A stretch of DNA of 64,000 nucleotides. Source: Lysobacter sp. S4-A87 (GTDB lineage Bacteria; Pseudomonadota; Gammaproteobacteria; Xanthomonadales; Xanthomonadaceae). The notes under the pieces were generated by a model. That model did no database searches, was not told where the DNA came from, and was given only the letters and a program-made list of their open reading frames with translations. This document shows positions 1 to 8,303 of the stretch, in pieces. Location: contig NZ_CP093341.1 in NCBI RefSeq assembly GCF_022637455.1, positions 2,418,001-2,482,000 on the forward strand. Direction: 5' to 3'. How positions within the stretch are numbered: the stretch's first letter is position 1; every line of letters starts with the position of its first letter. Position numbers and translations under genes: made by a program.

Positions 1-487
1 CCGTGCCGGGCTGCAGGAAGTGCTCGTCCTGCGCGTGGGTGACGCCCTCGGGGCAGCGCAGCACCGAGAAGATCGTGCCGACGGAAATATTGACGTCGAT
101 GTTGGAGCTGCCGTCGAGGGGATCGAACAGCAGCAGGTAGTTGCCACGCGGATAGACGTCGGGAATCGGCTGCGAGGTGTCCATCTCCTCCGAGGCCAGG
201 CCAGCGAGGTGTCCGCCCCAGGCGTTGGCTTCGAGCAGGATCTCGTTGGACAGCACGTCGAGCTTCTTCTGCGCCTCGCCCTGGATGTTGATGCTGGCCT
301 CGCCGGCCGCACCCGCGTCGCCGAGGACGCCACCGAGCGCACCCTTGCCGACTGCGATCGAGATCGTCTTGCAGGCGCGGGCGACCACTTCGATCAGCAG
401 GCGGGCATCGGCATTGATGCGCCCGGCGCGCTGCTCCTCGATCAGGTGGCGGGTCAGGGAGATGGATTGCGGCGTTGAGTTCGACAT
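1..487 (-). CDS. fbp: Fructose-1,6-bisphosphatase class I (5' part only)
   Basis: This is the N-terminal 162 residues of fructose-1,6-bisphosphatase, which removes the 1-phosphate from fructose 1,6-bisphosphate in gluconeogenesis in the cytoplasm. The family metal-site motif [10 protein letters not shown] is present, preceded by the conserved [13 protein letters not shown] and ASEEMD segments. The ATG at 487 gives a start [19 protein letters not shown], which fits the N-terminus expected of proteobacterial class I enzymes. The gene runs off the left edge of the window, so the C-terminal half is not seen. The reading frame stays open for 80 codons upstream of the chosen start, to an ATG at 727, but that extension does not look like part of the enzyme. 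The identification is secure; the start is likely but not proven. Confidence 0.96.
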   Translation of the reverse strand, partial: MSNSTPQSISLTRHLIEEQRAGRINADARLLIEVVARACKTISIAVGKGALGGVLGDAGAAGEASINIQGEAQKKLDVLSNEILLEANAWGGHLAGLASEEMDTSQPIPDVYPRGNYLLLFDPLDGSSNIDVNISVGTIFSVLRCPEGVTHAQDEHFLQPGT

Positions 488-872
488 GGGCACGGCGGGC
501 AGCGGCAACGGGGGCGCCATTGTCGCCGATGCGGCTGACCTGGGCACCACTGCCCACCACGCAAACGACGCGCGGCTGCTGACAGGAGGCTGGCAGCAGC
601 ACCGCCGCAATCTGTATCCGTGCGATTGGCACGCCGGCGGGAGCGCCGCAATGGGCATCGACAATGCGGCCAGCAGGACGGCCGGCAACATCCAACCGAC
701 GGTCTGCCCGGTCATCAGGCCAGCCATCCGCTCGAACCGGCCCGTCGCCGGCACCGTCGACCGCTATCGCCGCCTGCTGCTGCAGCTGGCCGCCAGCGCG
801 CAGGCGCTGGTGCTGCTGCCTTTGCGGGCGGTCGCCCGCCCCGAACGGGCCTCGACGCCTGGAGCCCCCGCG
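488..872. other. Gap between divergent fbp and the NIPSNAP gene; no convincing gene
   Basis: This 385-base stretch lies between two divergent genes and should carry both promoters. On the minus strand an ATG at 727 opens a peptide with a signal-like start ([19 protein letters not shown]) that stays in frame into fbp. On the plus strand the frame of the downstream gene is also open through the gap. Neither shows a convincing ribosome-binding site or a recognisable domain. I see no clear -35/-10 pair and no terminator. Confidence 0.4.
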
Positions 873-2114
873 ATGAACGCCGGACCCGTCGCCGATGGAC
901 GCCACGATTTCGACTTCCTCCATGGCCAGTGGCAGATCCGCAACGAGCGCCTGAAACAGCGCCTGGCCGGTTCCACGGACTGGGAGATCTTCCACGCCAG
1001 CCAGTGGTGCCAGCCCATGCTCGGCGGGATCGGCAACGTCGAAGATTTCGTCAGCGACTGGCACCGCCCCGGCAGCGACGAGCGCTTCATCGGCATGACC
1101 CTGCGGCTGTTCAGCCCGGAATCGAGGCAATGGAGCATCTACTGGGCCGGCAATCACGACGGCCGCCTGGAACCGCCGATGGTCGGGCACTTCGACGACG
1201 GCACCGGCACGTTCCGCGGCCATGGCGAGCATGACGGCCGGCCGGTACAGGTGCGTTTCCTCTGGAACCAGGTCAGCGCCAACACCGCGCACTGGCAGCA
1301 GGCGTTCTCGCAGGACCAGGGTGAAACCTGGGAAACCAACTGGCACATGTGGTTCCGCCGCACCGACGGCGAAGGCCATCTGCTGCACGACGATGGCGTG
1401 ATCGAGCTGCGTCAGTACGCGCTGCGGCCCGGGCGTCGCGACGATCTGGTCGAGCTGTTCGAGCGCGAGTTCATCGAGCCCCAAGAAGCCGTGGGCATGC
1501 ATGTGATCGGCCAGTTCCGCGACCTCGACGACGACAACCGTTTCGTCTGGATGCGTGGCTTCCCCGACATGTCCATTCGCGCAGAGGCGCTGGGCGGCTT
1601 CTACGGCGGGCCGACGTGGGCCCGTTATCGCGACGATGCCAACGACACCATGGTCAACAGTGACGACGTGCTGTTGCTGCGTCCGGCGCGACCTGATTCG
1701 GCGCTTGCCAGCAGCGGGCCGCGTCCGGCGCAGGGCGGTGCGACTGACGTCGAAAAGGGTTTGCTCGAAGCCGGCATCTGTTACCTCGATGACCCCGCCG
1801 ACAGCAGCTTCGTCGCCCGCTTCGAACAGCACCTGGCGCCGCGGTTGCGCGCAGCCGGCGCCGAACTGATCGGCGTCTATGTCACCGAGTCCGCGCCCAA
1901 TACTTTCCCGCGCCTGCCGGTGCGCGAGGGCGAGCCGGTGCTGGTGTGGTTCGCGCGCTTCACCGATGTCGATGCCCATCATCGCTACGAGTCGGCGTTG
2001 CTTGCCGATGGACTATGGAACACTGCGGTCGCGCAGGCCCTGCTCGATGGCCTCAGGCAACCGCCGCAGCGACTGCGGCTGGCGCCAACCCGGCGCTCGG
2101 AGCTGCGCATATGA
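873..2114 (+). CDS. DUF1579-like / NIPSNAP-domain fusion protein
   Basis: A 413-residue cytoplasmic protein without signal peptide or membrane segments. Residues 10-165 (FDFLHGQWQIRNERLK ... WETNWHMWFRR) resemble DUF1579-type lipocalin-like domains. Residues 172-270 (GVIELRQYALRPGRRDDLVELF, then FVWMRGFPDMSIRAEAL) are a typical NIPSNAP alpha-beta barrel. The remainder, about 290-390, looks like a second, diverged dimeric barrel (LVWFARFTDVDAHHRYE). The ATG at 873 is chosen because the first domain begins just after it; the frame is open far upstream, where the translation looks random. The WYL regulator follows 76 bases downstream on the same strand, so the two may be co-transcribed. The biochemical function is unknown; NIPSNAP domains are often in small-molecule enzymes or binding proteins. 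Confidence 0.8.
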   Translation: MNAGPVADGRHDFDFLHGQWQIRNERLKQRLAGSTDWEIFHASQWCQPMLGGIGNVEDFVSDWHRPGSDERFIGMTLRLFSPESRQWSIYWAGNHDGRLEPPMVGHFDDGTGTFRGHGEHDGRPVQVRFLWNQVSANTAHWQQAFSQDQGETWETNWHMWFRRTDGEGHLLHDDGVIELRQYALRPGRRDDLVELFEREFIEPQEAVGMHVIGQFRDLDDDNRFVWMRGFPDMSIRAEALGGFYGGPTWARYRDDANDTMVNSDDVLLLRPARPDSALASSGPRPAQGGATDVEKGLLEAGICYLDDPADSSFVARFEQHLAPRLRAAGAELIGVYVTESAPNTFPRLPVREGEPVLVWFARFTDVDAHHRYESALLADGLWNTAVAQALLDGLRQPPQRLRLAPTRRSELRI

Positions 2115-2190
2115 GACGCACGACAACGATCGGGCCGTTGTTATCGCTAACGCTCATTGAGCCGGAGGCGCGGGCGGGCGATCATGCCGC

Positions 2191-2874
2191 ATGCGCCGCG
2201 CCGACCGCCTCTTCCTGCTGATCCATGCCCTGCGTGGACGCCGTTCCGCCATCACTGCACAACGACTGGCCGAGACCCTGGCCGTGTCGTTGCGCACGGT
2301 CTACCGCGACGTTGCCGACCTGCAGCGTTCCGGCGTGCCGATCGAAGGCGAGGCAGGCGTCGGCTACATGTTGCGCAAGGGTTCGGACATCCCGCCGCTG
2401 ATGTTCACCGCCGACGAACTCGAAGCCCTGGTGGTCGGTACGCGTTTCGTCCGCGCCTTCGGTGGCGTGCGACTGGGACGCGAAGCGGCCGCGGCGCTGC
2501 TGAAGATCGAGGCCGTGTTGCCACCGGAGTTGCGCGAGCGAAGTGAACGTACGCGCATATTCGCGCCCGAAGTCGATCGGCTGGAGAACAGCGGGTTGAT
2601 CGACGACCTGCATGCGGCCGTGACCAGCGCACAGGTGCTGCGCATGCGCTACCGCGACAACGACGCGCGTGCCAGCGAGCGCGAGATCGAACCGCTGTGC
2701 CTGGCATTCTGGGGCGGCAGCTGGACGCTTGGGGCGTGGTGCCGCCTGCGTGCGGACTTCCGCAACTTCCGGCCGGACCGGATCGTTAACTACTCGCCCA
2801 CCGGGGAGACGTTCGTCGAGAGTCGCGAGCGTGGGCTGGCGGCGTATCTGCGGGCGGCGAATCCGCAGAAGTAG
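2191..2874 (+). CDS. YafY-type HTH-WYL transcriptional regulator
   Basis: A 227-residue DNA-binding regulator. Residues 1-60 form the HTH_11-type winged helix (MRRADRLFLLIHALRG, then LAVSLRTVYRDVADLQRSGVPI), which is typical of the YafY/DeoR-like family. The C-terminal half (about 140-215) is a WYL sensor domain, with IEPLCLAFWGGSWTLGAWCRLR and RNFRPDRI. WYL proteins bind ligands or nucleic acids and often control neighbouring genes. The gene sits 76 bases behind the NIPSNAP-type gene on the same strand, making that gene a plausible target. It converges on the CoA-transferase gene with only 29 bases between the stops. The ligand is unknown. Confidence 0.88.
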   Translation: MRRADRLFLLIHALRGRRSAITAQRLAETLAVSLRTVYRDVADLQRSGVPIEGEAGVGYMLRKGSDIPPLMFTADELEALVVGTRFVRAFGGVRLGREAAAALLKIEAVLPPELRERSERTRIFAPEVDRLENSGLIDDLHAAVTSAQVLRMRYRDNDARASEREIEPLCLAFWGGSWTLGAWCRLRADFRNFRPDRIVNYSPTGETFVESRERGLAAYLRAANPQK

Positions 2875-2903
2875 TTCGCGCGCATGCCATGGCGCATGTC
2901 CGG

Positions 2904-4418
2904 CTACGCCACCCGCATGTCGCCCGTGTCGATGAAGCGCTGATGCCACGACAGCGCCTCGTTCAGCAGGTGCGGCGTGTGCTTGCCATAGCTCTCGCGA
3001 CGCGCGCGGTCGAAGTAGTCCTGCAGCATCGGCCGATAGGTCGGGTGCGCGCACGAATCGATGACGCGCTGCGCGCGCTGCTTGGGCGCCAGGCCGCGCA
3101 GGTCGGCCAGACCCTGTTCGGTGACCACCACCATCACGTCGTGTTCGGTGTGGTCGACGTGGCTGGCCATCGGCACGATGGACGAGATGCGCCCGCCCTT
3201 GGCCGTGCTCGGCGACATGAACACCGACAGATAGGCATTGCGCGCGAAGTCGCCGCTGCCGCCGATGCCGTTCATGATCCGCGTGCCTGCAACATGTGTG
3301 GAATTGACGTTGCCGTAGAGGTCGGCCTCGATCATGCCGTTCATGGCGATGCAGCCCAGGCGCCGCACCAGCTCGGGATGGTTGGAGATTTCCTGCGTGC
3401 GCAGCACGATCCGCTGGCGGTACTCGTCGACATGGGCGAGGAACTCGTCGATCCCCGCCGGGCTCAGCGAGAACGACGTCGCCGACGCCATCCGCACCAC
3501 GCCCTGCTTGAGCAGCTCGAGCATGCCGTCCTGGATCACTTCGGTGAACGCGGTGAGGTCGCGGTAGCCGGCCTGGGCGAGGCCGGTCAGCACCGCGTTG
3601 GCAATGTTGCCGACGCCGGACTGCAGCGGCAGCAGCTTCGGTGTCAGCCGACCGCGGCGGACCTCGTGGGCATAGAAGTCCAGCAAGTGCGCGGCGATCT
3701 GCTTGGAATCGGCATCGGGCGGCGTGAACGGTGAATTGCGATCGGGTGCGTCGGTCTCGACGATGGCGATGATCTTGTCCGGGTCGCAGCGCAGGTACGG
3801 TTCGCCGATGCGATCGTCGGGATGCAGCAACGGGATGGGTTTGCGGTCGGGCGGCAGCGCGGTGCCGTAGTAGACGTCGTGCATGCCTTCGAGCGCCGCC
3901 GGCTGCCAGCGGTTGACCTCGAGGATCACCTTGTCGGCCTGGTCGAGCCAGGTCTTGTTGTTGCCGACCGACGACGACGGCACCAGGCGTCCGTCTTCGG
4001 TGATCGCGGTGACCTCGATCACGGCCACGTCGACCGCGCCGTAGAAACCGAACCAGGTGTACTGGGCGACGTGGCTGAGATGCAGGTCGATGTAGTCCAG
4101 CTCGCCGGCGTTGATGCGCTCGCGCAGCGTCGGGTCGGACTGGTACGGCAGGCGCAGCTCGATGCCCTGTGCGCGGGCGAGGACGCCGTCGAGCTCGGGC
4201 GCGGTCGAGGCCCCGGTCAGCACCTTGATGCGGAAGGCCTCGCCGGCGTTGTGCGCCTGTTGGATCTGCGCCGCCAACGCCTGCGGGACGGCCTTGGGAT
4301 AGCCGGCGCCGGTGAAGCCGCTCATGGCGACGGTCATGCCGGGGCGGATCAGGGCGGCGGCCTGCTCGGCGCTCATGCGCCGGTCGCGCAGGCCGGGGTG
4401 GCGGATGCGGTCGCTCAT
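2904..4418 (-). CDS. Acetyl-CoA hydrolase/transferase family (succinyl-CoA:acetate CoA-transferase type)
   Basis: A 504-residue class I CoA-transferase, close to the usual length of the AarC/ScpC/Cat1 family (about 505). Such enzymes move CoA between succinyl-CoA and acetate, or hydrolyse acetyl-CoA. The likely catalytic glutamate is Glu293 in FTEVIQDGML, at the position expected for AarC-like enzymes. The later glycine-rich loop GIGGSGDFARNA helps to form the CoA/oxyanion site. The ATG at 4418 (MSDRIRHPGLRDRRMSAEQA) was chosen because it gives the family length; the frame is open to 4529 but that stretch is not conserved-looking. It is a single gene, convergent with the WYL regulator and divergent from crcB. 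Substrate preference cannot be decided from sequence alone. Confidence 0.92.
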   Translation of the reverse strand: MSDRIRHPGLRDRRMSAEQAAALIRPGMTVAMSGFTGAGYPKAVPQALAAQIQQAHNAGEAFRIKVLTGASTAPELDGVLARAQGIELRLPYQSDPTLRERINAGELDYIDLHLSHVAQYTWFGFYGAVDVAVIEVTAITEDGRLVPSSSVGNNKTWLDQADKVILEVNRWQPAALEGMHDVYYGTALPPDRKPIPLLHPDDRIGEPYLRCDPDKIIAIVETDAPDRNSPFTPPDADSKQIAAHLLDFYAHEVRRGRLTPKLLPLQSGVGNIANAVLTGLAQAGYRDLTAFTEVIQDGMLELLKQGVVRMASATSFSLSPAGIDEFLAHVDEYRQRIVLRTQEISNHPELVRRLGCIAMNGMIEADLYGNVNSTHVAGTRIMNGIGGSGDFARNAYLSVFMSPSTAKGGRISSIVPMASHVDHTEHDVMVVVTEQGLADLRGLAPKQRAQRVIDSCAHPTYRPMLQDYFDRARRESYGKHTPHLLNEALSWHQRFIDTGDMRVA

Positions 4419-4570
4419 GATGGAGATGCGGGGCGGGGGAAAAACCAGTCTAGTCCGCGCCCGTGGCGCCGATGTGTTGACGCCGGCCAGCCGCTTTGCC
4501 GCGAGCGGCCGCTCGTCGCAATCGTCCACCCTGGCTTACCCTTGCCGCGCAGACCCGCTGGAGTGACCCG

Positions 4571-4954
4571 ATGCTCAACTCATTGCTGGCCATCGCGCTA
4601 GGCGCAACGCTCGGTTCGTGGGCGCGCTGGGGGCTGGGCGTCTGGCTGAACTCGCTGCACGGCAATGTTCCCATCGGCACGCTTGCAGCCAACCTCGGCG
4701 GCGGCTATTTGATTGGCCTGGCGGTGGCATGGTTCGGCGCCAGCCAGGGGGTGGCGCCGGAATGGCGGCTGTTCGTCATCACCGGCCTGCTCGGTGGGCT
4801 GACCACGTTCTCGACCTTTTCTGCCGAAACGGTGCACCTGCTGCAGCGCGAAGCCTATGGCTGGGCGCTGCTGACCATCGCGCTGCACCTGCTCGGGTCG
4901 CTGGCGATGACGGTGCTGGGGATCATGACGATGCGGTGGCTTCGCGGCGCCTGA
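4571..4954 (+). CDS. crcB: CrcB/FluC fluoride ion channel
   Basis: A 127-residue inner-membrane protein with four predicted transmembrane helices. It belongs to the Fluc family, whose dual-topology dimers export fluoride. Signature segments are [14 protein letters not shown] (with the pore Asn41) and [13 protein letters not shown] (residues 72-84), which contains the phenylalanine/threonine track and central sodium-site region. The ATG at 4571 follows a GGAG-containing leader (4559-4563). It is divergent from the CoA-transferase gene. I looked in the 150-base leader for a fluoride riboswitch and did not find a convincing one. Confidence 0.94.
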   Translation: MLNSLLAIALGATLGSWARWGLGVWLNSLHGNVPIGTLAANLGGGYLIGLAVAWFGASQGVAPEWRLFVITGLLGGLTTFSTFSAETVHLLQREAYGWALLTIALHLLGSLAMTVLGIMTMRWLRGA

Positions 4955-5135
4955 GCAGGACCGGGTGGCACCGCCGCCAGCGCCGCCTGGAGCCCGCCAG
5001 CGAACCCTCCCCCGCATCTGGGGCGCCAGCGACGGGTTTCGTCGCGCCTGCGGCGCTTCCGTCGCAACCACCGCCCGGTCGCCGTGCACCGCCGCTATGC
5101 TCGGCCGCACAGAATCCCGACCCGACCGACGCCGC

Positions 5136-6389
5136 ATGGCCACCAACCTCTACTTCATCGCCCGACTGATCGCCGCCTGGTTCCTGGCGTTCCTGGTGCT
5201 GGCGATCCTGATCGATGCGACGCCGCTGGGTCGGTTCGACGGTCTGCCGGTGACCTTCCTGTTCTTCGTCACGATCGGCTTCGTCGTCCTCGGTGCGGTG
5301 TCGCACCTGCGCCGGGTGCGGTTGATCGCCGGCCAGGTCGATGCGGTCACGCTGGGCAATCGCCAGCGCCGGCAGATCGAGATCCCGCTCGAAGCCGGGG
5401 AAGCATTCGACCTGCTCGACGCGGCCATCCGCGAACTGCCGCGCACCGAAGAGATCGAAAGCGTCCGCGACAGCCTGCAGATCCGCGCCAAGGTCAAGCG
5501 CCTGGAGCCCTACGGCCACTCGCCCTCGCGCTACGTCAATCCGCTGGTGCTGCTGGGCATTCCGCGCAACCAGATCCAGGCGACCGTGACGCCCGGCGAG
5601 GGCACCGGCAGCGTGACGCTGATCTGCGAGCCCGAGAGCGGTGCGTGGAGCGACTGGTTCCGCGTCGACGACGGCACCAACCTCGAGAACGCCGAGGCGA
5701 TCACCCGCGCCGTCACGCGCCGGATCGCCGAACGCCGTCGCGGCGAGCGTGCCGCGGTGGCGCAGACGGTGACCGAGAAGGAACTGACCGTGGCCAAGCT
5801 GAGCCTGCTGCATGCGCAGGTCGAGCCGCATTTCCTCTACAACACCCTGGCCAGTGCGCAGTACCTCACCCGCACCGACCCGGCCCGCGCCGACGAGATG
5901 CTCGGGCACCTGATCCAGTACCTGCGCCATTCGCTGCCGCGCACCGACGATGCGCTGTCGACGCTGGGCGTCGAGCTGGAGAGATCGCGTGCCTACCTGG
6001 AGATCCTGAAGCTGCGCATGGGTCCGCGCCTGGCGCTGCAGATCGACGTCCCGGAAGACCTGCGCACGACGCCGCTGCCGCCGATGATGCTGCAGACGCT
6101 GGTGGAGAACGCCATCAAGCACGGGCTCGAGCCCAAGCCCGGCGGCGGCACCGTGTGGATCCTGGCGCGCAGCAACGATCGCGTGGTCTCGGTGACCGTG
6201 GCCGACGATGGCGATGGCTTCAACGCCGAAAGCACCGGCACCGGCATCGGCCTGAAGAACGTGCGTGAACGCCTGCGCCTGGTCTACGGCAATGCGGCAA
6301 CACTGGCGATCGTGGCCAACTTCCCCAACGGCGTCGCCGCGACGATCACGGTGCCGATCGCCCCCGTGCAGGAGCCCGGCCATGGCTGA
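5136..6389 (+). CDS. LytS-type sensor histidine kinase (His_kinase family)
   Basis: A 417-residue membrane-bound histidine kinase. Two transmembrane helices (about 8-27 and 38-57) anchor it with almost no periplasmic domain. A cytoplasmic segment of about 140 residues of unknown function follows. The phosphoacceptor region is HAQVEPHFLYNTLASAQYL, with His232 as the likely phosphorylated residue, and the ATP-binding N-box is LVENAIKHGLEP (Asn325), followed by the glycine-rich GTGIGLKNVRERL. This order is that of the LytS/YehU-type kinases. The ATG at 5136 is the first methionine before the membrane helices. Its last 8 bases overlap the start of the LytTR regulator, its evident partner. The stimulus is unknown. 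Confidence 0.92.
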   Translation: MATNLYFIARLIAAWFLAFLVLAILIDATPLGRFDGLPVTFLFFVTIGFVVLGAVSHLRRVRLIAGQVDAVTLGNRQRRQIEIPLEAGEAFDLLDAAIRELPRTEEIESVRDSLQIRAKVKRLEPYGHSPSRYVNPLVLLGIPRNQIQATVTPGEGTGSVTLICEPESGAWSDWFRVDDGTNLENAEAITRAVTRRIAERRRGERAAVAQTVTEKELTVAKLSLLHAQVEPHFLYNTLASAQYLTRTDPARADEMLGHLIQYLRHSLPRTDDALSTLGVELERSRAYLEILKLRMGPRLALQIDVPEDLRTTPLPPMMLQTLVENAIKHGLEPKPGGGTVWILARSNDRVVSVTVADDGDGFNAESTGTGIGLKNVRERLRLVYGNAATLAIVANFPNGVAATITVPIAPVQEPGHG

Positions 6390-7161
6390 GCCACGGGTGA
6401 TGAAAGCCGTCGTCGCCGAAGACGAGGAGCTGCTGCGCAACGCGCTGGTCGAACTGCTCGGCGAGGTCTGGCCGCAGTTGCAGATCGTGGCCGCGTGCGA
6501 GGACGGCGCCAGCGCGCTGGAAGCCATCGCCGAGCACCGCCCCGACGTCGCCTTCCTCGATATCCGCATGCCGGGCCTGACCGGGCTGGATGTCGCCGCT
6601 GCTGCCGCGCAGGCCAGTCCGGGGACGCAGGCGGTGTTCGTCACCGCTTACGACCAGTACGCGGTCGACGCGTTCGAACATGGCGCGATCGACTACCTGC
6701 TCAAGCCGGTCAGCCGCGAGCGGCTGGCGGCGACAGCGCAGCGGGTGCAGGCCCGTGCTGCTGCCGGCAGCGTCGATGCGGTCGCGCTGGCACAACTGGT
6801 CGCCACGCTCGACCTGGCGCCGCGCAACAGCGAGCCGCCGCTGACATGGATCACGGCCACCGCCGGTCGCGAGACGCGGTTGATCCTGGTCGACGACGTC
6901 GCCTACTTCCGCGCCGAGCACAAGTACACCGTGGTGATGACGGCCGAAGGTGAAGCGCTGATCCGCAAACCGATCCGCGAACTGCTGATCGCGCTCGACC
7001 CGGCCGTGTTCTGCCAGATCCACCGCTCCACCATCGTCAACCTCAAGGCGATCGCATCGATCGTTCGCGACGACAGCGGCAAGGGCGTGGTGCGCCTGCG
7101 CCAGCGTCCGGAAACCCTCACCGTCAGCCAGCCGTTCATGGCCCTGTTCAAACAGATGTAG
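6382..7161 (+). CDS. LytTR-family response regulator
   Basis: A 259-residue response regulator. The N-terminal receiver domain (residues 7-125) has the acidic pocket VVAEDEE and phosphoacceptor Asp60 in FLDIRMPG, with the conserved Lys in LLKPVSRERL. The C-terminal LytTR DNA-binding domain (about 160-258) has VDDVAYFRAEHKYTVV and the signature FCQIHRSTIVNLKAI. LytTR regulators bind paired direct repeats upstream of their targets. The gene overlaps the kinase gene by 8 bases, so translation is probably coupled. The small cysteine-rich gene that follows 90 bases downstream is a possible target, which is inference from position only. Confidence 0.94.
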   Translation: MAEPRVMKAVVAEDEELLRNALVELLGEVWPQLQIVAACEDGASALEAIAEHRPDVAFLDIRMPGLTGLDVAAAAAQASPGTQAVFVTAYDQYAVDAFEHGAIDYLLKPVSRERLAATAQRVQARAAAGSVDAVALAQLVATLDLAPRNSEPPLTWITATAGRETRLILVDDVAYFRAEHKYTVVMTAEGEALIRKPIRELLIALDPAVFCQIHRSTIVNLKAIASIVRDDSGKGVVRLRQRPETLTVSQPFMALFKQM

Positions 7162-7251
7162 CGGCCGCCCGCACAAAGCCCGCAAAAGCGGCGCCGCCCC
7201 GAATGTCATGCAGTACCCACGACGTGGCTCGATGCCGCGAAAGGATGCCCC

Positions 7252-7647
7252 ATGCGCAACGTAATGGCTTTCGTCTACTTTCTCCTCGGCCTGGTCGGCG
7301 GGATCGGCGAGATCAGTGGGATCAGCGGGCTCGGCGCTACCGGCACCACGCTGGTCGCGCGCAGCACCGACAATGGCGTCGAGACGCTGCTGAGCAAGAC
7401 CAGCATCGAAACCGGCAAGGTCCGCTTCGAGTGCATGCGCAGCGCCACCGGGCACTGCCACTACGCGCTGTTCACCGGCACGTGCACCACCTCGGCCGCT
7501 GGCGCGCACTGCGTGCATCGCCCGGCGGGCACGTTCGACGTGCAGGTCGGCCAGGTTCGCGACCGCAGCGATCTGCCTGCCGACTTCCGCCTCTGCGTCA
7601 GCCATCGCAGCGAAGCGGTGGACGCCGACTGCCGCCCAGCCGGCTGA
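7252..7647 (+). CDS. Hypothetical cysteine-rich exported protein
   Basis: A 131-residue protein that I do not recognise. The first 28 residues (MRNVMAFVYFLLGLVGGIGE...) are hydrophobic and could be a signal anchor. The rest contains six cysteines (positions 61, 69, 78, 87, 115 and 127), enough for three disulfides, which fits an extracytoplasmic location. A ribosome-binding site (AAGGA, about 7241-7245) stands ahead of the ATG at 7252, supporting a real gene. It lies downstream of a LytTR system and converges with the NarL-type regulator after 7 bases. No function is proposed. Confidence 0.7.
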   Translation: MRNVMAFVYFLLGLVGGIGEISGISGLGATGTTLVARSTDNGVETLLSKTSIETGKVRFECMRSATGHCHYALFTGTCTTSAAGAHCVHRPAGTFDVQVGQVRDRSDLPADFRLCVSHRSEAVDADCRPAG

Positions 7648-7654
7648 GCGCGGC

Positions 7655-8293
7655 TCAGATCACCCGCAGCGTGATCGCCTTGAGCACTGCGCGCGTACGG
7701 TCGCGGGTGTCGAGCTTGTCGAGTATCACCGACACGTAGTTCTTGACCGTGCCTTCGGCCAGGAACATCGCCCGCGCGATCTCCTTGTTGGAATAGCCGC
7801 CAGCGAGCAGCCGCAGGATCGCGACTTCGCGCTCGGTGAAGTTCTCGCGCGGCGCTTCGCTGGCGTGGTACTGGTACCTCGCGCGCACCGGGTCGGTGCT
7901 GACCGGTTGCAGCAGCGTTTCGCCGGCGGCGAGGCGCGCGATCGCGTCGCGCAGCTCCTCCGGCGCGGCATCCTTGAGCATGAATCCCTGAGCGCCGGCA
8001 GCAGTCGCACGCAGCAGCAGCTCGCTTTCGTCGAAGGTGGTCAGCAGCAGCACCGGGGTGCTGTCGCCGCGCTCGCGCATGCGCCGCAGGGCCTCGATGC
8101 CGTCGACCCCGGCCATGCGGATATCGCTCAGCACGACGTCGACCGGCGTCGTCGCCAGCAGCTCGAGCAGCTGCGCGCCGTCCTCGGCTTCGAACACGAC
8201 CTCGATGCCATGGCGCTCGAGCAATGCGCGCAGGCCGGCGCGGACGATGCCCTGGTCATCCGCCAGGGCGATGCGGACCGGGGCGGGTGTCAT
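7655..8293 (-). CDS. NarL/FixJ-type (LuxR HTH) response regulator
   Basis: A 212-residue response regulator. The receiver domain (residues 5-120) has the acidic pair ADDQ, phosphoacceptor Asp57 in VLSDIRMAG and the conserved lysine in FMLKDAAPEEL. The C-terminal LuxR-type helix-turn-helix (about 148-205) reads FTEREVAILRLLAGG, then YSNKEIARAMFLAEGTVKNYV. The ATG at 8293 lies 10 bases after the stop of the sensor kinase gene, so this is a two-gene operon with the kinase first. The overall type is that of DesR/LiaR-like systems, which often respond to envelope or membrane stress; the actual signal here is not known. Confidence 0.93.
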   Translation of the reverse strand: MTPAPVRIALADDQGIVRAGLRALLERHGIEVVFEAEDGAQLLELLATTPVDVVLSDIRMAGVDGIEALRRMRERGDSTPVLLLTTFDESELLLRATAAGAQGFMLKDAAPEELRDAIARLAAGETLLQPVSTDPVRARYQYHASEAPRENFTEREVAILRLLAGGYSNKEIARAMFLAEGTVKNYVSVILDKLDTRDRTRAVLKAITLRVI

Positions 8294-8303
8294 CGCTGCG
8301 AAC

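Noticed and set aside
2123-2141. ACAACG-N7-CGTTGT inverted repeat between the NIPSNAP and WYL genes
   Set aside because: Short arms that are expected by chance in this much sequence; not reported as terminator or operator.
4419-4570. Possible fluoride riboswitch ahead of crcB
   Set aside because: The leader lacks the conserved paired core and pseudoknot segments expected of the crcB riboswitch; only ordinary GC-rich sequence is seen.
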